Below are positions 16,081-23,682 of a stretch of 64,000 nt of DNA, in pieces (within the stretch, counting starts at the first letter, position 1; each line of letters opens with the position of its first letter). This DNA comes from Algoriphagus aestuariicola (GTDB lineage Bacteria; Bacteroidota; Bacteroidia; Cytophagales; Cyclobacteriaceae). The notes under the pieces were generated by a model. The model did not search any database and was not told where the DNA came from. It saw nothing but the letters and a program-made list of their open reading frames with translations. The translations under genes and the position numbers were made by a program. The stretch spans positions 728,592-792,591 of the forward strand of contig NZ_JAFKCW010000002.1 of NCBI RefSeq assembly GCF_017254835.1, read 5' to 3'.

Positions 16081-17523
16081 ATGAAACAGACATTTTCCAG
16101 AGTAGTAGTCAAAGGCGGGGTGCTTTCTCCGGCAGAGCTCAAGCAAATCCTTGAAATCGCGGAGTCTGCTGGTTTGGATACCATTTCCCTAGGCTCCCGA
16201 CAGGACATCCTCTTTATCAAAGAGGACGGAGACTTCTTCATCGATCCCCAGGACAAATTTCAGATCATCTCCCCAGAACAGGAAGGAGCGGAAAACATCG
16301 TATCCTCGTATGTTTCTTCCGACATATTCCCCAACACCCCCTGGCTTACCAGCGATCGCTACCTTTACGTCTTGGAGCAGTTTCGTGCGCAGTCCGCCTT
16401 GAAAATCAACATCACCGACCCCAAACAGCGCCTTGTCCCGCTCTTCACAGGACACCTCAATTTTATCGCATCGGAGCACGAGGACTATTGGTATCTGTTT
16501 GTGCGACTGCCCGACTGGGAAAGCAACCAAATGTTTCCCGCTCTGATATACAGCTGGGACCTGGCAAAAGTCTCGGTGGCCATCGAAGACATCTTGCAGG
16601 AGGAGCCGGAGACGGTCGACTTCCTTTTTGACCTGGTCAATGACATTGCCGATCTCAACAACCGCACCGTGGACAAGCCCCTGGAGGTGCCGTTCTATCC
16701 ATTTCCATACTACGAAGGGATCAACCGCGTCGGCTCGGACAGCTATTGGATGGGCCTGTATTGGAGAAACAACAAGTACTACATCGACTTTCTCAAAGCG
16801 CTATGCGACCTATGCTCCGACTGTCGGATTGGAAAAATTTCCATCACCCCTTGGAAATCCCTCATCATCAAAGGAATCCAAGAACCCTACAAGCTGGAAT
16901 GGGAAAAGCTCTTGGGCAAATATGGAATCAATGTCCGCCACTCCATGCTGGAACTCAACTGGCACCTTCCCGTGGCCAACAAGTCCGCCCTCAAGCTGAA
17001 AAAATACCTGGTCTCCTACTTTGACAAGCATGACATCAGCACCTACGGACTCACTTTTGCGATCACTGACTACACGAAGAAAGCGTACTATTTCACTTCC
17101 GTGATCATCGAGAAAAACGAACCGCCGATACAATTGGAAGGCCTGAAGATCCGTAGCACCTACAACCTGCTGCACGCCAAAAACTTCGATCCAAATACAC
17201 AGGAATACCTCGTGTACGTGCAGGAAGTGGACAAATCCGACTTGCCGGAGCTACTCATCGAACTGAGCAAGATCTATTTTGAGCAGCTGGGACAGGAAAA
17301 ATCCCTTCCCGAAAAAGCAGCAAAACCCAAGGAGCAGCTTAGCCGAGAGGTATATCAATGTCGAGACTGCCTCACTGTCTACGACAGTAGCTACGGAGAT
17401 CTCAGCCAAGGAATCGCTGAAGACACGCCTTTCGAACGCCTGCCCCCCAGCTACCATTGTCCCCTATGCGAAGCACCGAAGACCAATTTTGCCAAGAAGA
17501 CCTTTGTAACGCAGACGGAATAA
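16081..17523 (+). CDS. NiR-like half-domain protein with C-terminal rubredoxin
   Basis: 480 residues, soluble. The N-terminus (FSRVVVKGGVLSPAELKQILEIAESAGLDTISLGSRQDILF) and the stretch LCDLCSDCRIGKISITPWKSLIIKGI look like the two ferredoxin-like half-domains of nitrite/sulfite reductases and CobG. The four-Cys siroheme/[4Fe-4S] motif is absent. The last 60 residues are a rubredoxin: C427-X2-C430 and C460-X2-C463 with the usual 29-residue spacing (YQCRDCLTVYD, YHCPLCEAP). It sits 177 bases after the nitrate reductase gene. An electron carrier or partner for nitrate or nitrite reductase is plausible; such rubredoxin proteins are known in Bacteroidota nitrate loci as far as I recall, but their function is not established. 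Confidence 0.85.
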   Translation: MKQTFSRVVVKGGVLSPAELKQILEIAESAGLDTISLGSRQDILFIKEDGDFFIDPQDKFQIISPEQEGAENIVSSYVSSDIFPNTPWLTSDRYLYVLEQFRAQSALKINITDPKQRLVPLFTGHLNFIASEHEDYWYLFVRLPDWESNQMFPALIYSWDLAKVSVAIEDILQEEPETVDFLFDLVNDIADLNNRTVDKPLEVPFYPFPYYEGINRVGSDSYWMGLYWRNNKYYIDFLKALCDLCSDCRIGKISITPWKSLIIKGIQEPYKLEWEKLLGKYGINVRHSMLELNWHLPVANKSALKLKKYLVSYFDKHDISTYGLTFAITDYTKKAYYFTSVIIEKNEPPIQLEGLKIRSTYNLLHAKNFDPNTQEYLVYVQEVDKSDLPELLIELSKIYFEQLGQEKSLPEKAAKPKEQLSREVYQCRDCLTVYDSSYGDLSQGIAEDTPFERLPPSYHCPLCEAPKTNFAKKTFVTQTE

Positions 17524-18141
17524 AAAGCCTCCATCCAATCCCCGACACAAGTTCACCCCAAACCCTAACCGGTTCACCAACAAGGGTAAAAGTTCACTTC
17601 CGAACCTAACTGGTTTGCCTCTGAGGGTAAAAAGTTATGCCCGACTTTGAACCGGTTTGCTGATTCATCGAACCTTTCTGGGTCGGTTTTGCGATCCAAA
17701 TCATGTCCGGTTTGATTCGGTTTATTTTTCGATCCAACCTGCCCCGAAGGGTGTCCATCTTGCGGGTAAGACTCTTTGCACCATTCACCAAAGGTTCAAC
17801 CCCCTTGGGGATTTGATACCTTGGGGATCTTCTGGCATCTCCAGTTGCACTCGAGGCTATTGAAAGGTTTGACCATTCCGAGGTCCTTTCCTAAGATACG
17901 CGGCATCTGCACTTCGGAATTTGCAATTCCGAAGCAGTAATCCAGGATTTGCAATCCGAAAAACATGTTCACGAAAACTGAAATCTCTCCCATCACCGCA
18001 AGGCAAAACCAGCCCTGATTTTTATCTCAGAACCATTCTTTTCCGATTTCAATTCAAGAAGATTACTTCAGGGCCGTGGCCTGCCAAAGAACCCTGAAGC
18101 AGGTGACGCCCTTCAGAATGACGAATTTCATAAGCATGAAA
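17524..18141. other. Long gap with degenerate ~42-base repeats
   Basis: No convincing gene. At 17551, 17592 and 17634 begin three imperfect repeats of 41-42 bases (gttcac..., aacc-ta-acygg, then agggtaaaa in the first two). Down to about 17740 cggtttt and gatccaa recur. From 17740 to 18140 nothing is recognisable. The control elements of the porin gene begin at 18142. Confidence 0.5.
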
Positions 18142-18205
18142 ATACTTATTTATTTACGTATTTATTTTGCAAATAATAAGTATTTATACTTATCTTCATA
18201 GCAAC
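18142..18205 (+). promoter_or_regulatory. NarL-like dyad of the porin gene
   Basis: Contains ATACTTAT (18142-18149), TTTACGTAT (18153-18161) and the dyad AATAAGTA-TTTA-TACTTATC (18175-18194), identical to the narK dyad at 18 of 20 positions and centred 35 bases before the ATG. This ties the porin to the nitrate island. Confidence 0.65.
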
Positions 18206-18219
18206 CTATTCTACCTGTT

Positions 18220-19497
18220 ATGAAAAAGATTCTTTACGCTATTGGTCTATGTGCGTTGCTTTCCCTGCAAGCTAAAGCCCAGACCGTCTCCATGGACGCC
18301 GACATCCGGCCCCGCTTTGAATACCGTCATGGCTATGGAGCTTTGCTCCCCGAAGGTGCAGATCCGGCAGCCTTTGTCACTCAGCGCTCCCGCCTCAATG
18401 TAGATTACTTCGACTCCAAGCTCAAGTTCCACCTGAGTGTACAAGACGTGAGTACTTGGGGCGACACGCGCCAACTGGCCATTAACGATGAAAACAACTC
18501 CTTTTCGCTGTTCCAAGCCTGGCTGGGCTACGCTTTCAGCGAAAATTGGTCTATGAAGCTGGGCCGACAGACGCTCTCCTACGACGACCAGCGTATGCTG
18601 GGCGAGGTGGACTGGACTATGCAGGGAAGATTTCACGATGCGGCGATGGTCACTTACGCCAGAAGCGGCTTCAAAACCGATTTAGCCTTTGCCTTCAACC
18701 AGGAAAGCCAGAAAAACGAGGGTTCTGCCTATGGAATCAATGGCATGTATTCCTACAAGGTCATGCAAATGTTACACGCGAAAAAGACTTGGGAAAAAGC
18801 CTCACTCAGCTTTATGTTTATGAATAATGGCTTCCAGAAATTCACGGAAGAAGCGGCTCCGCAGCCCGATGGTGTTTACTACCGGCAAACGACCGGAGCG
18901 TATTTTTCTTTCCCGCTCTCTTCCCTCACACTGACGGGATCGGCGTATCTGCAGACTGGCAAATCGGCTCCAAGTACCGCTCTAAATGCCTACCAGTACA
19001 TGTTGGAAGCAAGGTACAAGCTGGGCAAAGTAGCGCTGATGGCAGGATTTGAGTCGCTCAGCGGTTCAGATCAAGTGTCCGAATCCAAGGAAAAATCCTT
19101 CTTCCCGCTCTACGGCACCAACCACAAGTTTAACGGCTATATGGATCTGTTCTATGTGGGAAACCACGCGAACAACGTCGGATTAAACGACGGATATTTC
19201 ACAGCTTTGGTGCCGACGGGAAAAAGCTCCAACCTTTCCGCTCAAATGCACTTTTTCTCCTCAAACGCCGAACTCCGGGATGGACAGAGCAAGTACTTGG
19301 GATCTGAACTCGACCTGGTATTTTCCAAAACCATCGCAAAAAACATCAAGCTCAACGCCGGCTATTCACAGTTTTTTGACACGGAAAGCATGGCCGCTGT
19401 CAAAGGCGGGGTCCAAGCCGCCAAAACCCAAAACTGGGGATGGGTGCAACTCATCGTAACTCCTACGCTGTTTAAGCACAGCTGGAAGGACGAGTAA
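18220..19497 (+). CDS. Outer-membrane porin, alginate-export family fold
   Basis: 425 residues. Signal peptide to about residue 20 (LQAKAQ); the mature part is beta-barrel with alternating aromatic residues (LGYAFSENWSMKLGRQTLSYDDQRMLGEVDWTMQGRFHDAAMVTYAR, a block typical of the alginate_exp family). It ends FKHSWKDE rather than in an aromatic residue. The family is named for AlgE, but in nitrate loci such porins are thought to let nitrate or nitrite through the outer membrane; here the shared dyad and position support that. Substrate specificity is not visible in the sequence. Confidence 0.85.
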   Translation: MKKILYAIGLCALLSLQAKAQTVSMDADIRPRFEYRHGYGALLPEGADPAAFVTQRSRLNVDYFDSKLKFHLSVQDVSTWGDTRQLAINDENNSFSLFQAWLGYAFSENWSMKLGRQTLSYDDQRMLGEVDWTMQGRFHDAAMVTYARSGFKTDLAFAFNQESQKNEGSAYGINGMYSYKVMQMLHAKKTWEKASLSFMFMNNGFQKFTEEAAPQPDGVYYRQTTGAYFSFPLSSLTLTGSAYLQTGKSAPSTALNAYQYMLEARYKLGKVALMAGFESLSGSDQVSESKEKSFFPLYGTNHKFNGYMDLFYVGNHANNVGLNDGYFTALVPTGKSSNLSAQMHFFSSNAELRDGQSKYLGSELDLVFSKTIAKNIKLNAGYSQFFDTESMAAVKGGVQAAKTQNWGWVQLIVTPTLFKHSWKDE

Positions 19498-19606
19498 CAG
19501 CGCGTGGTGGGGAGGACCGAGTATAAGCGGCGGTGTTAATCGGACTTGGAGTAATTGTAGCCAAGCAAACTAGGGAGTCGTCAGAATATTTCCCGAATCC
19601 CGACTT

Positions 19607-20485
19607 TCACTTCAAGGCATGCAATAAATCTGGGAAGACCGCATCCATGGACTCCTCAGCCCCGCGGGTGGAGCCAGGAATGGCCAACACCAGGCAGTTT
19701 CCGATCATGCCGGCAAGGCTTCTGGAAAACATCGCATAAGGTGTGCGGACTTGACCGTAGCTCCGCATTGCCTCGGCTATCCCCGGAATTCTTCTATCCA
19801 AGATCGGCAGCAAGGCTTCAGTAGTCAGATCGGTCTTGGACAGTCCCGTGCCGCCGCTAAACACAAGCAGCTGGTTTTCCTTAGCGAGCGATTTTGCATG
19901 TTCCCTGATCAGCTCCAAGTCGTCAGGAATTATGTTGTAGGAAGTAATATCCGCGTTCAGGCTTTTGAGTTTTTCGAGGATGGCCTGGCCTGCCGTATCG
20001 GATTTAATGCCTTTCACCACCGCATTGGAACAGAGGACAAGTGCGGCGTCAAAGCGCTTGGAGTACTTACTGTGGTTATACTTGTCGGATTTTTCCACCA
20101 TAGCCAGCCTGACGATGCTGACTTCCTTGTCGATAGGCTTCAGCATATCATACACTGTAAGCGCCGTGATGGACGCACCGTGCATAGCGTTCACTTCCAA
20201 ACTGGATTTGCCTACCGAGCTGATCTGGATGGAAATATGGATTTCAAAATCAGTGATCTGATAGTCCACCGCAGCAAATTCTATCGCAGAGGGATATATA
20301 TGGGGTAGAATCAGGTGGGTATTTTTGACCGCAAAAAGCCCCGCAACCCTGGCCATCTCTAGCACATCTCCTTTGGGAACACGCTTTTCAAGGATGGCTT
20401 GTACAGTGTTGCGCTTGCTCACGCTCAGCACTGCCTCGGCCTCTACTTCCTGCAGTCGAGTACTTTTTGAGGTGATGCCTTCCAT
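19607..20485 (-). CDS. moaCB: MoaC-MogA/MoaB fusion with altered MoaC active site
   Basis: 292 residues. Residues 1 to about 145 are MoaC-like (cyclic pyranopterin monophosphate synthase) and about 148-292 are a MogA/MoaB domain with SGGTGLSKTDLTTEALLPILDRRIPGIAEAMRSYG, needed to adenylylate molybdopterin. The MogA half looks intact. In the MoaC half K38, E97, D113 and K116 match E. coli K51, E112, D128 and K131. The CHP motif is IYP, so Y64 replaces H77, and N99 replaces E114; the GGKS motif is also lost. MoaC activity is therefore doubtful, although the fusion is common in Bacteroidota. It is the last gene of the moeA-mobA-cobA-moaCB operon, 57 bases after cobA. Confidence 0.9.
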   Translation of the reverse strand: MEGITSKSTRLQEVEAEAVLSVSKRNTVQAILEKRVPKGDVLEMARVAGLFAVKNTHLILPHIYPSAIEFAAVDYQITDFEIHISIQISSVGKSSLEVNAMHGASITALTVYDMLKPIDKEVSIVRLAMVEKSDKYNHSKYSKRFDAALVLCSNAVVKGIKSDTAGQAILEKLKSLNADITSYNIIPDDLELIREHAKSLAKENQLLVFSGGTGLSKTDLTTEALLPILDRRIPGIAEAMRSYGQVRTPYAMFSRSLAGMIGNCLVLAIPGSTRGAEESMDAVFPDLLHALK

Positions 20486-20542
20486 TTACACTTTGCCGCG
20501 ATTTTTCCCAATTAAGCAAGCTACTGGCATAAACGCGGATAA

Positions 20543-21346
20543 TCAAAAAGGAAAAGCCCCCAGATTTTGTAAAACGAACTCATCTTCGAAAATATAGTCT
20601 TCGCCCACCTTGGCCTCCACGGTAGCCAAGTTGACTACCTCGCCGATCACCAGCACAGCTGGGCCCTTAATGGAGGCTGTTTTGGCACGCCTCAGGATGT
20701 TGCCGATCGTGCCGACGACTTCCCGCTGATCTACCCGCGTACCATTTTGGATGATGGCGATTGGGGTCTTGCTTTTACCCATTTTCTTGTAAATCCGGGT
20801 GATTTCCTCAAGTTTGGAAAGCCCCATGAGGATCACCACCGTTGCGGTGGATTGCGCTGCCAAGGCCACGTCTTCGGAAAGTTGATGCGAGCTGGTGGTG
20901 CCTGTAATTACCCAAAAGCTCTCCGATGCACCTCGGTAGGTAACTGGTATACCAATCGAAGCGGGAACGGCAATGCAGGAGGATATGCCTGGAATCACCG
21001 TACACGTCACACCATGCCGGGCAGCAAACTCCAGCTCCTCCTTTCCCCGTCCAAATACGAATGGATCGCCACCCTTCAGTCTCACCACCGAGCCAAACTC
21101 ATGGGCATAGGTCACGATGAGCTTATTGATTTCGTCTTGCGTAAAAGAGTGCGCTCCTTTTCTCTTTCCGACAGAGACTATTACGGCATTTTCCGCCAGG
21201 TCCAGAATATCCTCGTTAACCAAGGCATCGTAGAGCACCACTTCCGCTTGCTGAAGGGCCTTCACGGCTTTGAGCGTAAGCAATTCCGGATCGCCTGGAC
21301 CAGCTCCGATAAGCGTCAAGCGGGGAGTTTGGGGTGCGGTTTTCAT
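20543..21346 (-). CDS. cobA: Uroporphyrinogen-III C-methyltransferase
   Basis: 267 residues, single-domain SUMT. It methylates uroporphyrinogen III twice with SAM to give precorrin-2, the precursor of the siroheme in NirB. Motifs: GAGPGDPELLTLKAVKAL (N-terminus), VRLKGGDPFVFGRGKEEL (about 85-105) and the SAM loop IPGISSCIAVPASIGIPVTYRG. It has no CysG-type dehydrogenase/ferrochelatase part, and no gene for those steps is in the window. One base separates it from the mobA stop, so the two are translationally linked. Confidence 0.95.
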   Translation of the reverse strand: MKTAPQTPRLTLIGAGPGDPELLTLKAVKALQQAEVVLYDALVNEDILDLAENAVIVSVGKRKGAHSFTQDEINKLIVTYAHEFGSVVRLKGGDPFVFGRGKEELEFAARHGVTCTVIPGISSCIAVPASIGIPVTYRGASESFWVITGTTSSHQLSEDVALAAQSTATVVILMGLSKLEEITRIYKKMGKSKTPIAIIQNGTRVDQREVVGTIGNILRRAKTASIKGPAVLVIGEVVNLATVEAKVGEDYIFEDEFVLQNLGAFPF

Positions 21347-21347
21347 G

Positions 21348-21953
21348 TCAGTATAGGTTTGATAGGGTGATGAGTTCTGATTTGGTATTGATGTTTTGCA
21401 GGTTAGAGACGCTTTCGGGGTGGATTACAATACGATTGTGAGGCAGACTCTCCACGAGTCGGCGGAGTTTCAGTTCGTCTTTTTCTATCGCTTCCCCGAA
21501 AGCTGGCAAGCAACTTTTGGGATAGACCCCGATGAGGGGATAGTCGTTTTTGCCGTCGGAGAGGAAGGTGATCTTACCGGGATGTTTTTGGGCTTCTACG
21601 ATCAAAAACTCCAAGGTATCGGAGTCTATCTTCGGAATATCGCAGCTCAGGATCAGGGCCTGGGTAGTTTGACAATGATTGAGTGCGGTGTATATGCCGC
21701 CCACGGGTCCCTTGTCCACAATTCTATCGGCAATCATCTCCACCCCAAAATCCGCGTAGGCCAAATTTCCCGTCACCAAAACAGGATCTCCCTGTAAAAC
21801 AAAAACAGCCTCCAGGATCCATTGCACAAAGGGCTTTCCCTGAAATGCAACCAATCCCTTCTCCTCTCCCATACGGGAGCTTTTGCCTCCGCAAAGGATA
21901 TAGGCAGCTCGCGTCGGGTTCAAGTTTTCCACCGCTTTACTAAATTTAAGCAC
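21348..21953 (-). CDS. mobA: Molybdenum cofactor guanylyltransferase
   Basis: 201 residues. It attaches GMP to molybdopterin, giving the MGD needed by the Nas-type nitrate reductase. The nucleotide-binding signature is at the N-terminus (YILCGGKSSRMGEEKGLVAFQGKPF), followed by GPVGGIYTAL and the metal-binding LSCDIP. The proposed start is GTG at 21953, overlapping the moeA end by 8 bases; a later GTG inside would also keep the motif. It lies between moeA and cobA. Confidence 0.94.
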   Translation of the reverse strand: MLKFSKAVENLNPTRAAYILCGGKSSRMGEEKGLVAFQGKPFVQWILEAVFVLQGDPVLVTGNLAYADFGVEMIADRIVDKGPVGGIYTALNHCQTTQALILSCDIPKIDSDTLEFLIVEAQKHPGKITFLSDGKNDYPLIGVYPKSCLPAFGEAIEKDELKLRRLVESLPHNRIVIHPESVSNLQNINTKSELITLSNLY

Positions 21954-23124
21954 TGTTCAAACGTAGGAACTGCACTTTGTCTCCAAATCCCAATCCCGGG
22001 ACAGACTCGTCAATAAAAACCAAAGCATTGGCTCTCGCAAAACCGCTAAGCGTATTGCAGGATTGCTTTTCTAGAATCGTCACCATTCCGTTTTTCTCTT
22101 GTGCACAGAGAAACCTGCTTTTCCCGCAGGCATTTTCCACCTCCCCAAAGAGTATCCCTTTCTCAAGGTTCAGGTTAAGTTCGGCACCAGAAGCGATTTT
22201 GTGAAGCAAAGGCAATACGTAGACTTGCAGGCAAGTCGCCATTGCGGCAGGGTTGCCCGGAAGGGCAAAGACTAGGGTTTTGCCCTTTTTTCCAAACCAA
22301 ATCGGTCGGGCGGGCTTTTGGTTGACCTGATAGAAAACCTCCTCCACGCCACTTTCCTGCAACGCAGCCTTCACGAAATCATAGTCCCCAACCGAAATCC
22401 CACCGGATATCAGGAGCACGTCGGCACCCAGCGACTGGGAGACGGCTTCTATCGTAGCCGATCGCTCGTCAGGGACATGATGTAATGCTTCCACCTGAAA
22501 GCCCTGCTCGGCGAGCACCGCCTCCATCGCAGTCCCATTGCACTCGTAAACGCCACCGGGATGCAGAGGCAAGCCAGCCGCCTGCAGTTCGCTCCCGGTG
22601 ACGATTACTGTAATTTTGGGTTTACTGATGACTAAAACTTCCTCCAATCCAAAACTGGCCAAAAAGCCCAGTAGAGTGGCATTTACCTTTGAGCCCTTTT
22701 TTGCGACCAAGTCTCCTTTCATGACCTGTTCTCCTATTGAGCGGATATTGCCAAAAGGTCTTGGCATGCGTTTCAGGTGGATTTTGGATCCATCCATGCG
22801 CGTATTTTCCTGCACGACTACCGTGTCCGCCATGTCAGGCACCCTGGCACCGGTAAGAATACGGACAGCCGCGTTTTCCCCAAGATCAAAATTCCAGAAG
22901 TCCCCCGCCTTGCTTTCACCCACTACTTCATAAGATTGGGCTGAACCCATTTGGATGGCGTAGCCGTCCATGGCAGACTGGCGAAAGGAAGGAAGGGAAA
23001 TAGGCGCAAGTATATCCTCAGCAAGGTAATGTCCCAGAGACTGCTTCAGGGGGAGTTTGACCGCTTGAAGATTTTGGGCATGCTGAGCGATAAGGGAAAA
23101 GGCTGAACTTACTGATACCATCAT
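21946..23124 (-). CDS. moeA: Molybdopterin molybdenumtransferase
   Basis: 392 residues from ATG 23124 (the adjacent ATG at 23121 is equally possible). The frame is open ten codons further to a TTG, which would run into the promoter, so I rejected it. MoeA inserts molybdate into adenylylated molybdopterin. Visible: QSAMDGYAIQ, VVVQENTRMDG, the MPT-binding ISGGISVGDYDFVK (about 215-228) and PGNPAAMATC. It is the first gene of the cofactor operon, with a NarL-like dyad 42 bases upstream, so cofactor synthesis should follow nitrate assimilation. Confidence 0.95.
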   Translation of the reverse strand: MMVSVSSAFSLIAQHAQNLQAVKLPLKQSLGHYLAEDILAPISLPSFRQSAMDGYAIQMGSAQSYEVVGESKAGDFWNFDLGENAAVRILTGARVPDMADTVVVQENTRMDGSKIHLKRMPRPFGNIRSIGEQVMKGDLVAKKGSKVNATLLGFLASFGLEEVLVISKPKITVIVTGSELQAAGLPLHPGGVYECNGTAMEAVLAEQGFQVEALHHVPDERSATIEAVSQSLGADVLLISGGISVGDYDFVKAALQESGVEEVFYQVNQKPARPIWFGKKGKTLVFALPGNPAAMATCLQVYVLPLLHKIASGAELNLNLEKGILFGEVENACGKSRFLCAQEKNGMVTILEKQSCNTLSGFARANALVFIDESVPGLGFGDKVQFLRLNSA

Positions 23125-23157
23125 CTTTCTTGAATTGTATCGAAATGTAGACAAAAA

Positions 23158-23185
23158 TTACGTATATATACTTACTTTATACGTA
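23158..23185 (-). promoter_or_regulatory. NarL-like dyad of the moeA operon
   Basis: Minus-strand reading GTAAGTA-TATA-TACGTAA (23175-23158), with ATACGTAT a few bases further upstream (23186-23179). TACATTTC (7 of 8 to the -7 consensus) lies eight bases downstream of the dyad and about 20 bases before the ATG. The dyad would therefore occupy the -33 region, a normal activator position. Confidence 0.6.
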
Positions 23186-23367
23186 TTTTTTTAGAGAAAT
23201 TGCACAAAATTTCAATTCGCTTGCTTGGGGATTTTCAAAAAATGAAAAAAAGCAGCTTTTTTTCTAAAGCTAGGCACGTGCCAAAAATTAAAATCACTAT
23301 GTTTGCAAGCCGTTAGAAAAGGGGAGCAATTCAAGCCATCCTTTTTCCTACAAAAAAGGCAAGTTTT

Positions 23368-23441
23368 CGGGGTGTAGCGTAGCCCGGTATCGCGCCACAT
23401 TTGGGATGTGGAGGTCGTAGGTTCGAATCCTGCCACCCCGA
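23368..23441 (+). tRNA. tRNA-Pro(TGG)
   Basis: 74 bases with a full cloverleaf: acceptor CGGGGTG/CACCCCG, anticodon stem CCACA/TGTGG with loop TTTGGGA (anticodon TGG), and T loop GGTTCGAATCC. Discriminator A; CCA is not encoded. A terminator follows. Confidence 0.97.
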
Positions 23442-23449
23442 CTTTAAGC

Positions 23450-23484
23450 AAGACAGGTTGAAAATTTTCGATCTGTCTTTTTTT
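23450..23484 (+). terminator. Terminator after tRNA-Pro
   Basis: A nearly continuous inverted repeat, AAGACAG ... CTGTCTT (23450-23456 with 23473-23479) extended inward, followed by a T run to 23484. It lies 9 bases after the tRNA. Confidence 0.85.
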
Positions 23485-23682
23485 ATACCCGGCGACTTCA
23501 TCCATTAGGATCAAGTGAGGCTATCGTCCAAACTCCTTAGGCGAAGACCGCTACTTTATCTTTCAAACCCAGTACTTTTTTAGGGCAATTGGATAAAAAT
23601 TTACCCCGATAGAGAAATCAAGGATGGGTATTCCCCTAAAAATTTTCAAATTCAGGCCGTCTTTAAAACAAGAATAGAAGAA

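Noticed and set aside
17524-18140. Possible CRISPR array
   Set aside because: The repeats are imperfect, contiguous and only three; there are no unique spacers of constant length and no cas genes.
20747-21370. 207-codon frame opposite cobA
   Set aside because: cobA on the minus strand is a clear family member; the plus frame has no motif.
23121-23154. TTG start for moeA at 23154
   Set aside because: It would place the coding region almost on top of the dyad and -7 box; the tandem ATG at 23124/23121 follows an AAGAAAG sequence.
23212-23514. 100-codon minus-strand frame over tRNA-Pro
   Set aside because: It is antisense to the tRNA gene and its terminator, a common false frame.
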